Positions 21,689-29,947 of a stretch of 64,000 nucleotides of DNA are shown one piece after another. The notes under the pieces were generated by a model. That model was not told the DNA's origin, ran no database searches, and saw only the letters and a list, made by a program, of their open reading frames with translations. Numbering within the stretch: position 1 is the first letter of the stretch; each line of letters opens with the position of its first letter. Both the position numbers and the translations under genes were made by a program. Origin of the DNA: CAZWSX01 sp964636985 (GTDB lineage: Bacteria > Planctomycetota > Planctomycetia > Pirellulales > Pirellulaceae). The stretch spans positions 496,001 to 560,000 of the forward strand of contig CAZWSX010000001.1 of assembly GCA_964636985.1 (NCBI GenBank), written 5' to 3'.

Positions 21689-23989
21689 GTGAATCGCCCT
21701 GACTTTGATCGACCGCACCTTTCAGGCTGGGCGTTAGGGGCGATTGCATTACTGATTCTCGCCGGAACCGCTCCCTCCATCTCGCGCGCTCAACTCCCCG
21801 AGATCGAAGGCGTTGTCGTGCCCGCCCTGGCAGGGAACGCCAAGATCGGGAAGTGGGCAGAGTTCCGCGTTACGCTCACCAACCATTCAGAAACGCCACT
21901 CTCGCTCCGGCTTGAAACGTCAGGCGTCGACGGCGACGGCGTCCCCGTCATTTATGATCAAGACGGGAAAGTCGACCTGGCGCCGAAAGCCACGGCCACG
22001 CTCCGTCCCATCGCGCTCGTGGGGCCGCTGGAATCGGAGATGAAATTCGCGGCGGTCGATCCCGAAGGAAACACCCGTTGGTCGCGCTCGCTGCGCATTC
22101 GCAGGTCGGGCGGATTTCATCTCCCAACCCAGGAAGTCATCGCCACCGCCGGGGCCTCGATTGGCATCCGCCAACTGAGCGTGGCAACGGGTCGATCGCG
22201 GCCAGAAGATTCGGAAGCAATCATCGACGCCAGCGTTACCGATGCAAAGGAACTCCCGTTCGATCGCCGCGGTTACGACGGGGTGGATGCCGTTGCGATA
22301 GTCACCAGTGCGGCCGGTTCGATTGTCGATGGTCTCGACGCCGCTCAGTTCACGGCCCTCCAGTCGTGGGTCCGTAATGGTGGAACCATCTGGCTCGTGG
22401 TTGGCGAATCGGCGCCCAAGATTCTGTCGGGCGACAGCAAATGGAAACAGTTCACTTCGGCCGAGTTGGTTGGCGTGGAGCGAATTCGCCGTGGCGCTCC
22501 CTACGAACAATTCACCGGCTCAGAATTGCGATTCGATGCAGGCGCCCCCGACGAGGCGCTGCCGAAGATTGCCCGCATCCGTGTTCGCGAAGGACGCGTC
22601 GAACGGGCGGAACCGACGCCAGGTCAACGCGACCGGCCGATTCTGGTCCGCTCGCGCCACGGTTTTGGCGAAGTCGTGCTGACAACGATCGACCTCGACC
22701 AAGCTCCCTTTTCGGATTGGGCCGGTCGTCCGGTGGTGCTGAACTTCATGCTAGAAGGACGCACGACGCCGCGCTCCAAAAATGCACTGGCCGAAACCAT
22801 CCATAGCGGCACGCAGCTTGGCTTTACCGATCTTTCGGGGCAACTCCGGGCAGCGATCGATCACTTTCCCGGCCTATCGTCCGGCACGTTCACCCTGGTC
22901 GGCCTGGTCATGGTTGCCTATCTCTTGCTGCTCGGGCCTGGCGACTTCTTTCTTTGCCGCTGGTTCGGTCGTCAATGGATGCACATCACGTGGTTCACGT
23001 TCCCGCTCCTGGTCGCCGGGTGCGCCGCACTGGCAATCACGTTGACCAATTACTCGCGCCAGCACACGCCGCTCGTCAGCCAGCTTGATATTTGCGACGT
23101 CGATGTCGCGGGGCTCACCGTCCGTGGCTTCACGGTTGCCAGTTTGTTCTCACCGCAAACGGCGGCTTACGATTTGGAATTGCAAGTCGATCCCCGGATG
23201 GCAGAGACAAAGACGTTCGTCGAGACGCTGGGTGGCGACGGCTCTTGGCTCGGCTTGCCGGGCGCTGGGTTGGGAGCGCTCGAGACAGGTAACGCCGAAG
23301 CGCGAAGCGTGGCGCCGCCCTTTCGGACTCCCTATCGCACCATTCTTAGCACGGCGACCCGCGGCGGTATGCCAAAGCTACTAGCGGTTCCTATTCAATC
23401 GCAGTCGTCGAAGCCGATCCTGGCCCAATGGGAAACCTTGCTCGTTGACGGCGACTACGGATCGCTGCGCGATCTGCCTGTGGGGCGAATGGAGGGAGAG
23501 ATCAGCAACCCGCTGCCGATCCAGCTCACCGACGTTCGCGTGATCCACGACAACAAGTTCTACAATTTGGTCGGAACATGGGAGCCGGGAGCGCGGCTCA
23601 ACGTGGGCGACATCTGGCCGGTCAGTTTGGAAGGCCGCTTGCGGCTGCGAAGCAGCAAAGAGGGGAAGGAAAACTCTTCGCCCTGGGACCCGCAAAGCCG
23701 GCAACTCCCACGGATTGCCGACGCCCTCTTTTTCTACGATGCCGCCGGTGGCCGCGAGTACATCGGCATGACCGATCGCTACCACAACGGGCTCGATATG
23801 AGCTCGCTCCAACAATCAGGCCACGCCGTCGTTGTGGCACGCGCGAAAGAGCAGCTCACGCAGTGGTCCCAAACCAACAGTGGCGATTCCTTGCCGACCA
23901 GTCAACCATTGCCATACAGCCAGTCGACTTCGTTTGTTCGCCTGATTTGGCCCGTCGCGAAAGCGACGCCCAAGGACGACAACGAATAG
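21689..23989 (+). CDS. Large membrane protein with GATase1-like external domain, next to an ABC ATPase
   Basis: GTG 21689, with AAAGGA just upstream, is preferred to GTG 21656. The product (766 residues) has a signal anchor (GWALGAIALLILAGTAPSI), a beta-sandwich-like region, a Rossmann-like segment from about residue 120 to 265 (with YDGVDAVAIVT and LQSWVRNGGTIWLVVG, reminiscent of glutamine-amidotransferase-like domains in GldG-type proteins), then two transmembrane helices near 410-455 (LVGLVMVAYLLLLGPGDFFL and FPLLVAGCAALAITL) and an external C-terminal part. It lies 52 bases before an ABC ATPase gene, so a transport-associated role is plausible. No catalytic residues are evident. Confidence 0.65.
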   Translation: MNRPDFDRPHLSGWALGAIALLILAGTAPSISRAQLPEIEGVVVPALAGNAKIGKWAEFRVTLTNHSETPLSLRLETSGVDGDGVPVIYDQDGKVDLAPKATATLRPIALVGPLESEMKFAAVDPEGNTRWSRSLRIRRSGGFHLPTQEVIATAGASIGIRQLSVATGRSRPEDSEAIIDASVTDAKELPFDRRGYDGVDAVAIVTSAAGSIVDGLDAAQFTALQSWVRNGGTIWLVVGESAPKILSGDSKWKQFTSAELVGVERIRRGAPYEQFTGSELRFDAGAPDEALPKIARIRVREGRVERAEPTPGQRDRPILVRSRHGFGEVVLTTIDLDQAPFSDWAGRPVVLNFMLEGRTTPRSKNALAETIHSGTQLGFTDLSGQLRAAIDHFPGLSSGTFTLVGLVMVAYLLLLGPGDFFLCRWFGRQWMHITWFTFPLLVAGCAALAITLTNYSRQHTPLVSQLDICDVDVAGLTVRGFTVASLFSPQTAAYDLELQVDPRMAETKTFVETLGGDGSWLGLPGAGLGALETGNAEARSVAPPFRTPYRTILSTATRGGMPKLLAVPIQSQSSKPILAQWETLLVDGDYGSLRDLPVGRMEGEISNPLPIQLTDVRVIHDNKFYNLVGTWEPGARLNVGDIWPVSLEGRLRLRSSKEGKENSSPWDPQSRQLPRIADALFFYDAAGGREYIGMTDRYHNGLDMSSLQQSGHAVVVARAKEQLTQWSQTNSGDSLPTSQPLPYSQSTSFVRLIWPVAKATPKDDNE

Positions 23990-24041
23990 CGCTGCACACA
24001 AGTAGCGCAACCAATTCATTCCAGCACGACGAGCCTAAACC

Positions 24042-24995
24042 GTGATCGAAACCAAAGACCTCACCAAAAAGTATGGCGACATGTTCGCCATTCAATCGAT
24101 CGACTTGCGGCTCGAGCACGGCGACGTCTTCGGCTTCATCGGCCCCAACGGCGCCGGCAAGACGACTACGATGCGGATCCTGGCGACACTCCTCGAGCCC
24201 AGCTGGGGTTCGGCTTCGGTGTGCGGCCATCCTGTCGATCGCGAACCGCGCGAGGTTCGGCGGCTGGTCGGGTACATGCCCGACTTCTTCGGTGTCTACG
24301 ACGACATGACGGTGATCGAGTACATAGAATTCTTCGCTGCCGCCTATCGCATTCGCGGAGCCAAACGTCGCGAAGTTTGCGACGAGAAGCTGCAAATTGT
24401 CGACCTCGATTTCAAACGCGATGCTTATGCCAATACACTCTCGCGTGGGCAAACGCAGCGCCTCGGATTGGCTCGCGTGTTGTTGCACGACCCGCAAGTG
24501 CTCCTGCTCGACGAACCCTTGAGCGGCCTCGACCCGCGGGCTCGTATCGAAATGCGGGCGGTGCTCCGCCGCCTGGCCCAACAGGAGGGCAAGACCATCA
24601 TCATCTCGAGCCACATCCTCCCCGAACTCGCCGACCTCTGTAACAAGGTCGGGATCATCGACAAAGGGGTCATGGGCGTCAACGCAACGGTCGACGAAGT
24701 GATGCGGCAAGTTCGCAACAAGGTTGTGCTGCACGTTGAAGTCGCAGGCGATGTCGACGCGGCCGCCAAGTGCTTGGCTCAGCACGGCGACGTCGAATCG
24801 ACCGACGTCAAAACACTCCCCGGCCACACCAAGCCACTGATCGTCGTCGCCCTCAAGCCAGGCGTCGAAGACTACTCCGAGCTCCCCTCGCTTCTGGTCC
24901 AGCAAGGCTACAAGATCAAGCTCTTCCGCGAAGAAGAAGTCAACCTCGAATCCGCCTTCATGGCCCTCACCAAAGGCGTCGGCGCCAAGCTGTAG
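24042..24995 (+). CDS. ABC transporter ATP-binding protein (ABC-2 / CcmA type)
   Basis: GTG start at 24042. Walker A is GPNGAGKT (34-41), the signature motif LSRGQ (133-137) and Walker B LLLDEP (154-159), followed by SGLDPRARIEMR and SSHILPELADLC, the H-loop. The approximately 100-residue C-terminal extension with LHVEVAGDVDAAAKCL is typical of ATPases that energise ABC-2 exporters. No permease gene follows: the next genes encode an LRR protein and uppP. Either the preceding membrane protein takes part or the permease is encoded elsewhere. Confidence 0.92.
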   Translation: MIETKDLTKKYGDMFAIQSIDLRLEHGDVFGFIGPNGAGKTTTMRILATLLEPSWGSASVCGHPVDREPREVRRLVGYMPDFFGVYDDMTVIEYIEFFAAAYRIRGAKRREVCDEKLQIVDLDFKRDAYANTLSRGQTQRLGLARVLLHDPQVLLLDEPLSGLDPRARIEMRAVLRRLAQQEGKTIIISSHILPELADLCNKVGIIDKGVMGVNATVDEVMRQVRNKVVLHVEVAGDVDAAAKCLAQHGDVESTDVKTLPGHTKPLIVVALKPGVEDYSELPSLLVQQGYKIKLFREEEVNLESAFMALTKGVGAKL

Positions 24996-25018
24996 TGCGT
25001 TGAAGTCGCCAAGAAAAG

Positions 25019-25080
25019 TAGCACGGACTTTCCAGTCCGTGCAAAGTGCGGCAACCAAACAAAAACGCGCTACTCCCAAG
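25019..25080 (-). repeat. 62-base dispersed repeat with hairpin, copy 2
   Basis: Inverted copy of 15061-15122 (57 of 62 identical by eye). It contains GCACGGACT-TTCC-AGTCCGTGC at 25021-25042. It lies 23 bases after the ABC ATPase stop. Confidence 0.7.
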
Positions 25081-25088
25081 CGAAGTGG

Positions 25089-25108
25089 CACAGACAATCC
25101 TGTCTGTG
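25089..25108. repeat. Palindrome CACAGACA-ATCC-TGTCTGTG
   Basis: Perfect 8-base arms and 4-base loop, embedded in the flanks AAGTGG and CGC. The same 20-mer occurs at 5871-5890, and its reverse complement at 56747-56766. Confidence 0.7.
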
Positions 25109-25316
25109 CGCGGTGGTCTGTTTTGCCAAACAGATGTGAGAGCAGCGGAGTCAAAAGAGAGAGCGCGAATTTCAAGATTGAAGATTGCTGATCTTTGATC
25201 TTCGAAGTGGAGCACGAACACTCCCCATCTCCCACTCACCCCTTCTCCCCCTCTTTCTACTATCGTGCCACCCGCCCCTCCACCCGCTACATTGAGAAGC
25301 AATCCCCCTTCTCAAC

Positions 25317-26345
25317 ATGGGCGGCATCATGGCTGCAGGCGAGTCACCCGTACCCAAGCTATGGCGATGGTCGGCCCTCTTTTCGCCAACCACGTTTCTG
25401 CTCGTGCTGCTTTCAGCTGAAGTCTTCCTGGCGTTATCCGAGCGCTTCAAGTGGTTTGCCTTCAACGAGCAAAAAGGACTTACCGTCCTCATCGCCGCCG
25501 GCATCGCGGCTAGTGCGCTCTTGATTTCGCTGATGTGGAGCATCGTCGCCTGGCTCACCGCGTTCAGGTTTCAATACGGCCTCGCGGCGATGATCGGGAT
25601 GGTGCTCATGGTCGCCACGCTTGCGGGCTGGCTTGGAAACGCCATTCGCCAGGCCAGATCGCAAAAAGACGCGATTCGAGAGATCCTCAACCAGCGAGGA
25701 GGCGTCGAATACGGCCTGGTGCGGAACTTCGACATCATGACCTCCGTTGCTCCCTCGCGGACCCTGCAGTTTCAGGCCACCCACGTTCCGCAACGCCTGC
25801 GGCAAGTTTTGGGAGAGGACTTTTTCGCCCATGTGCGGGCGGCGAATATTCGCGGTAATGTCCCGATGGCGGCCTTGCTCGACTTTCCGGAGATTCAACA
25901 GCTGCGGGTCGATGGCCCCGTCGTCACCGACCAAGAAATGGCCGACCTCCGCATCATGCGCAAGCTGGTGTACCTCTCGCTCAATCACACCGATATCACC
26001 AGCGCTGGGCTGGTGCATATTCGCGACCACATTCAGCTCCGGACGCTCTGGCTGCGCCACACAAATGTCGACGACTCCGGGCTTAAGCACCTTGCCGAAC
26101 TGCGAGAACTGAGAGTGCTATTGCTCGATTCGACGCGCGTCACCGATCGGGGAATGAAGGACCTCGCCACGATGAAGAGCCTGGTCCATCTGTCGATCGA
26201 CGAAACGCCCGTCACCGACGAGGGGCTTGCCGATCTCAAGCAGCTTAAGAACCTCCGCCGCCTCTCGCTCGTCGGCACCAACGTGACAGAAGCCGGGCTA
26301 CGGGATTTCGCGAAGACGCACCCCAAGTGCGAGATTGTTCACTGA
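25317..26345 (+). CDS. Membrane-anchored leucine-rich-repeat protein (stand-alone)
   Basis: The 342-residue product has three hydrophobic helices in its first 110 residues (around FSPTTFLLVLLSAEVFLAL, LTVLIAAGIAASALLISLMW and GLAAMIGMVLMVATLAGWL) and a C-terminal LRR domain of about six repeats with the bacterial consensus LxxLxLxxTxVTDxGLxxL (for example LRVLLLDSTRVTDRGMKDL and LRRLSLVGTNVTEAGLRDF). LRRs bind proteins. Cytoplasmic or external placement depends on whether two or three helices span the membrane. It lacks the FGTRTVF helix of the nine-gene array and is only distantly related to it. ATG 25329 is an alternative start. Confidence 0.8.
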   Translation: MGGIMAAGESPVPKLWRWSALFSPTTFLLVLLSAEVFLALSERFKWFAFNEQKGLTVLIAAGIAASALLISLMWSIVAWLTAFRFQYGLAAMIGMVLMVATLAGWLGNAIRQARSQKDAIREILNQRGGVEYGLVRNFDIMTSVAPSRTLQFQATHVPQRLRQVLGEDFFAHVRAANIRGNVPMAALLDFPEIQQLRVDGPVVTDQEMADLRIMRKLVYLSLNHTDITSAGLVHIRDHIQLRTLWLRHTNVDDSGLKHLAELRELRVLLLDSTRVTDRGMKDLATMKSLVHLSIDETPVTDEGLADLKQLKNLRRLSLVGTNVTEAGLRDFAKTHPKCEIVH

Positions 26346-26346
26346 C

Positions 26347-26388
26347 GTCTGGGTGGCACTGGCGTCCCAAAGACGCCAGTGTGAACGT
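26347..26388 (+). repeat. 42-base dispersed repeat with 10-base hairpin arms, copy 2
   Basis: Contains CACTGGCGTC-CCAAA-GACGCCAGTG (26357-26381). Matches the reverse complement of 18855-18896 at 39 of 42 positions. It starts two bases after the LRR gene's stop and lies between convergent genes. Confidence 0.7.
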
Positions 26389-26428
26389 CCGCCAATCCAA
26401 AACAGGATTGCCCGTCAGATGAGCTTCA

Positions 26429-27289
26429 TCAATGGGGCGTGACAATCGCCGGTTGTCCCCAGGCCACATACCCCTGCCAAGCCAGCACGCCGATACCTAG
26501 CGCGATGCAATAGTACGCGAACCACGTCAGTCGCCCGCGTTCCAGAATTTTCACCAGGATCCACAGGCTGGCGATTCCGACGACGAAGGCGACGAAGGCC
26601 CCGATCGCCATGTGAATCGGGTCCGCGGTAGGAGGACCGGTTTGCTGTTCGCCCGACAGCAAATCCTTGAGTTCCAAAACGCCCGCTCCAGCAATGGCCG
26701 GTATGGCCAGCAAAAACGAGAACGTTGCCGCCGATTGTCGCGAGAGTCCAAGGGCCAGTCCCGTGGAAATCGTCGAGCCGCTTCGCGATAGTCCGGGCAA
26801 AATCGCCAGCGCTTGGGCGCAACCGATCCACCAGGCATTCAGGAATGGCATCGTGCGGTACTCTTTGTCGCCGGGCGGCATTTGCTGACCCCACAGCAAC
26901 AGTGCGCCGGTGACCGGTAGAAAAAGGCCTGCGGCAACGGGACTGGCCATGATCTCGTCGAGTGGTGATTTGTCCGTTTTGAAGATCGCTTTGGGAAGCA
27001 GCTTGAAACAGACTGCCACCAGCACCGCCGGGATCGTTCCGATAATCAGGTGGATAATCACGCGCCGATCTTCGAACATCAGCCGCCATACCCGGTGAAA
27101 ATAGAAAACGATAATCGCGGCCAGCGAACCCAAGTGCAAAACGATGGTCAGCGTCGGGATATCGAGATCGCGTCCCATGAGCGATGCCAATACGCAAAGA
27201 TGGCCGTCGGAACTGATGGGGAGGAACTCGGAAAACCCCTGGACAAACGCCAAGAGCATCACTTGCCAAAATGAAAGCAACGGTTCCAT
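26429..27289 (-). CDS. uppP: Undecaprenyl-diphosphatase (BacA/UppP)
   Basis: This 286-residue polytopic protein has both signature regions: FVQGFSEFLPISSDGHL (residues 15-31, catalytic Glu21) and LPGLSRSGSTISTGLALGL, followed by AATFSFLLAIPAIAGAG. It recycles the lipid carrier by removing one phosphate from undecaprenyl diphosphate at the membrane, supplying peptidoglycan and O-antigen synthesis; high expression gives bacitracin resistance. The usual Thr in QGxTE is Ser here. The C-terminus has a short insertion (EQQTGPPTADP) between helices. Confidence 0.92.
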   Translation of the reverse strand: MEPLLSFWQVMLLAFVQGFSEFLPISSDGHLCVLASLMGRDLDIPTLTIVLHLGSLAAIIVFYFHRVWRLMFEDRRVIIHLIIGTIPAVLVAVCFKLLPKAIFKTDKSPLDEIMASPVAAGLFLPVTGALLLWGQQMPPGDKEYRTMPFLNAWWIGCAQALAILPGLSRSGSTISTGLALGLSRQSAATFSFLLAIPAIAGAGVLELKDLLSGEQQTGPPTADPIHMAIGAFVAFVVGIASLWILVKILERGRLTWFAYYCIALGIGVLAWQGYVAWGQPAIVTPH

Positions 27290-27504
27290 GAGTGTTCCAT
27301 GAGCCTTCGGCCGCTCGAATCAAAGACTAGAAAACCAAGAATAAGGGATACGAGGGGCCCTTAACTATAGCCCGTCAGGCGAACCGCACGACCGCTTCTT
27401 CGCCGCATGCGGGTTAATTGTTCGGGAGGGCACGCTTTAGACCGCTAGCATGGTATTTCTGTGCGGGGTTCCCGCGTTAAATTGGAGGAACCTCGGAGTT
27501 ACGG

Positions 27505-28446
27505 ATGTTTCATTTTGATCGTGGTTTGAAGATTACCCGAATTGATCTCGGAGTCGATATCAGGCGAAGGCAAGCACGCGGCTTCATTTCGCATGCCCAC
27601 GCCGATCACATGGCGCCGCATGAGCTGGCCTTCTGCACTTCAGTGACGGCTGCTCTCTATCGCCATCGCCACGGCGCGCGGCGACAAATCCGCGAGATGC
27701 AATTCCTTCAGCCGCTCGAGTGGGACGGAGTCCGCCTGACGTGCCATCCCGCCGGCCACGTCTTCGGCTCGGCCATGCTCCACGTCGAGGCGGACAACGA
27801 TTCCCTCCTCTACACAGGCGACTTCAAACTGCGCGAGTCGGCCACCGCCGAACGCTGTGACCCACCGCCCGTCGACCACTTGGTGATGGAAAGCACGTTC
27901 GGCCATCCGCGGTATCGCTTGCCGCCGCGCGACCAAGTCGTGCAGCAACTGATCGACATCGTTTCTTCCACCATCGAGCAGGGCCGCACGCCTGTTGTCC
28001 ACTGTTACGTGCTGGGCAAAGCGCAAGAGGTAACCAAGCTCCTCACGACTGCAGGCATTCCCGTTCTGCAACACAAACTGGCGTGGGACATCAGCGAGAT
28101 CTACCGCGCCTACGGCTGCCGCTTAGGCGACTGCCAACTCTATCCCGGCGAACCCATCCCCGGCCACGCCGTGATCGCCCCGCCGAAGTCCCAAAAGGGA
28201 TACCACCTCGCGAAGCTGAAAAACACCACGACCATCGCCGTGACCGGTTGGGCAATCGATTCCTCAACCGCATTCCGTTGGGGTGTCGATCACGCGCTTC
28301 CCCTCTCCGACCACGCTGATTTCGACGAACTGCTCGAACTGGTGGATCGCGTCGATCCCAAGCGGATCTACTGCACGCACGGGCCGACCTCGTTCTGCGA
28401 CATTCTGAAAGAGCGCGGCCACGATGCCGTCGTGCTGGGCGAGTAA
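27505..28446 (+). CDS. Metallo-beta-lactamase-fold (beta-CASP-like) exonuclease
   Basis: The ATG at 27505 follows a GGAGG-containing leader. The 313-residue protein has the metal motif SHAHADHM (about residues 29-36), PAGHVFGSAM, YTGDFKLRES, the beta-CASP-like stretch PVVHCYVLGKAQEV, and SDHADFDELLE and CTHGPTSF near the end. This pattern fits proteins annotated as mRNA 3'-end processing factor-like or ligase-associated DNA exonucleases. No DNA ligase gene is adjacent, so whether the substrate is RNA or DNA cannot be decided from sequence. Confidence 0.8.
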   Translation: MFHFDRGLKITRIDLGVDIRRRQARGFISHAHADHMAPHELAFCTSVTAALYRHRHGARRQIREMQFLQPLEWDGVRLTCHPAGHVFGSAMLHVEADNDSLLYTGDFKLRESATAERCDPPPVDHLVMESTFGHPRYRLPPRDQVVQQLIDIVSSTIEQGRTPVVHCYVLGKAQEVTKLLTTAGIPVLQHKLAWDISEIYRAYGCRLGDCQLYPGEPIPGHAVIAPPKSQKGYHLAKLKNTTTIAVTGWAIDSSTAFRWGVDHALPLSDHADFDELLELVDRVDPKRIYCTHGPTSFCDILKERGHDAVVLGE

Positions 28447-28664
28447 ACCAACACTCCGCCGGCCGTGCTAGCTCTGCTGGCGTGCCGTTCTTCGCGATTG
28501 GCCGCGTTAACAGGACGCGATCTTTCCCAATCGGACTGCCCGGCAACCAGCTCAAGAAGCATTGCCGGCGAGTTCGATCTCTAGCAGAGCCAGCATTCTC
28601 CTGGAATCGAGCATTACCCGGGGTTGGTTGCCCGATTGCCCTCCTTCCATCAGGCAAGCCATCC

Positions 28665-29918
28665 ATGTCCGCGTCAGTGCTGCTCCTGATTGGCCTCGGC
28701 ACGCTGGGCGCGGTGCAGATCGGCATCATGGCGATCCATGCTTTGGAGAACTCGCGGTTCTACCGCGGGCGCCGCAAACAAAAATTGATGGACGGCGCCA
28801 TCGAGCACGTCACGCTCTTCGTTCCCTGCAAGGGGATCGATGTCGATCTGGAGCAGAACCTCGACATCCTGTTTCGACAAGATTTTCGCAAGTACGAACT
28901 CTGCTTTGTCACCGAATCGGCCAGCGATCCGGCGGTCTCTGTCATTGCGAACTTGCAGAAGCGACATCGCCATATCGTGTCGCGCTTGGTCATTGCCGGA
29001 ACAAGTGACGCTTGCGGGCAAAAGGTCCATAACTTGATGGTGGCCACGGCGACCGTCGGCGAGCGGACCCGGATCATGGCCTTCGTCGATTCCGACGCCC
29101 GCGTTCAACAGAATTTCCTCAGCCGGATGGTCGAGATGCTCGCCTGCGGGCGATGCGTCATTGGCACAGGCTACCGTTGGTACGTTCCGCAAGCCTCGAC
29201 GTTGCCGAACTTGCTCCTCTCGGCGATCAATATGCGCGTCGCCACGTTGATGGGGCGGCACTTTTTCAATCTCGTGTGGGGCGGGGCCTGGATCATCTGG
29301 AAAGATCGCTTCCATGAACTCGGCTTTCCCGAAGCCTGGCGCGGAACGCTGAGCGACGATCTGGTTGTCACGCGCCACGCGTACGACGCCAAGCTGCGCG
29401 TCAACTTCAATCCCCATTGCACGGTCACCTCCTCGGCCGACGTGACCTGGGGAACGCTGAACGAGTTCCTCCGCCGGCAATTTCGCGTTGTTCGCGTCTA
29501 CGCGCCGCGCTGGTGGTACGGCGCGCTGTTGGCTGCCATCGCGGGACCAAGCATCTTGTTCGGCCAACTCGCGCTGTCAGGTTACTGGTTGGCAACCGGC
29601 GGGCCATGGGCCATCGCACTCGCGAGCGGCGTCGCCTACTACGTCCTCACGGCTACGCGCTACGCCATCGCCCAAGCTGATTTGCGCCCCTTCGTTCACA
29701 CTGAAGAAAAAACTTTCGCCACGGTCTCACGCTTTGCCACGTTTGCCTGGCCGCTAGTCGCGGTCGCCACCGCCTGGGCGGCGGCCTCCGTTGCCATCGG
29801 CCGGACGATTGCCTGGCGAGGGATCGTGTATCGGCTCGACTCCGATTCCAAGACGACCGTGCTTCGTCGAGAGCCGCCTGTTCAAATGCCCCAAGCGAAT
29901 CAAAAGAAGGCGGCGTGA
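28665..29918 (+). CDS. Family 2 glycosyltransferase, HpnI/ceramide-glucosyltransferase-like
   Basis: The frame is open to 28482, but ATG 28665 begins a normal membrane anchor (MSASVLLLIGLGTLGAVQIG). The 417-residue product has a GT2/GT21 catalytic domain with VTLFVPCKGID, the metal-binding DSDA (142-145), a later TLSDDLVVT acidic motif and RRQFRVVRVY in place of QxxRW, then two or three C-terminal transmembrane helices. Such enzymes transfer a sugar from a nucleotide donor onto a lipid at the cytoplasmic face. Its stop overlaps the upstream GTG of the radical SAM gene. Similarity to the hopanoid enzymes HpnI/HpnJ is suggestive only; no squalene or hopanoid genes are visible here. Confidence 0.82.
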   Translation: MSASVLLLIGLGTLGAVQIGIMAIHALENSRFYRGRRKQKLMDGAIEHVTLFVPCKGIDVDLEQNLDILFRQDFRKYELCFVTESASDPAVSVIANLQKRHRHIVSRLVIAGTSDACGQKVHNLMVATATVGERTRIMAFVDSDARVQQNFLSRMVEMLACGRCVIGTGYRWYVPQASTLPNLLLSAINMRVATLMGRHFFNLVWGGAWIIWKDRFHELGFPEAWRGTLSDDLVVTRHAYDAKLRVNFNPHCTVTSSADVTWGTLNEFLRRQFRVVRVYAPRWWYGALLAAIAGPSILFGQLALSGYWLATGGPWAIALASGVAYYVLTATRYAIAQADLRPFVHTEEKTFATVSRFATFAWPLVAVATAWAAASVAIGRTIAWRGIVYRLDSDSKTTVLRREPPVQMPQANQKKAA

Positions 29919-29947
29919 GACAAACCGCTTCATCGAGGACACAACCC

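Larger units (their letters stand above)
24996..25316. other. Intergenic region with two dispersed palindromes (321 bases)
   Basis: Holds the second copy of the 62-base repeat (25019-25080) and a CACAGACA-type palindrome (25089-25108) in its first half. The second half has a C-rich, pyrimidine-biased stretch and no recognisable promoter or gene. Confidence 0.5.

Noticed and set aside
28447..28664. Possible imperfect inverted repeat (CTAGC/CAGAG-type) before the glycosyltransferase gene
   Set aside because: The arms pair poorly and lie over 100 bases apart; not distinguishable from chance.
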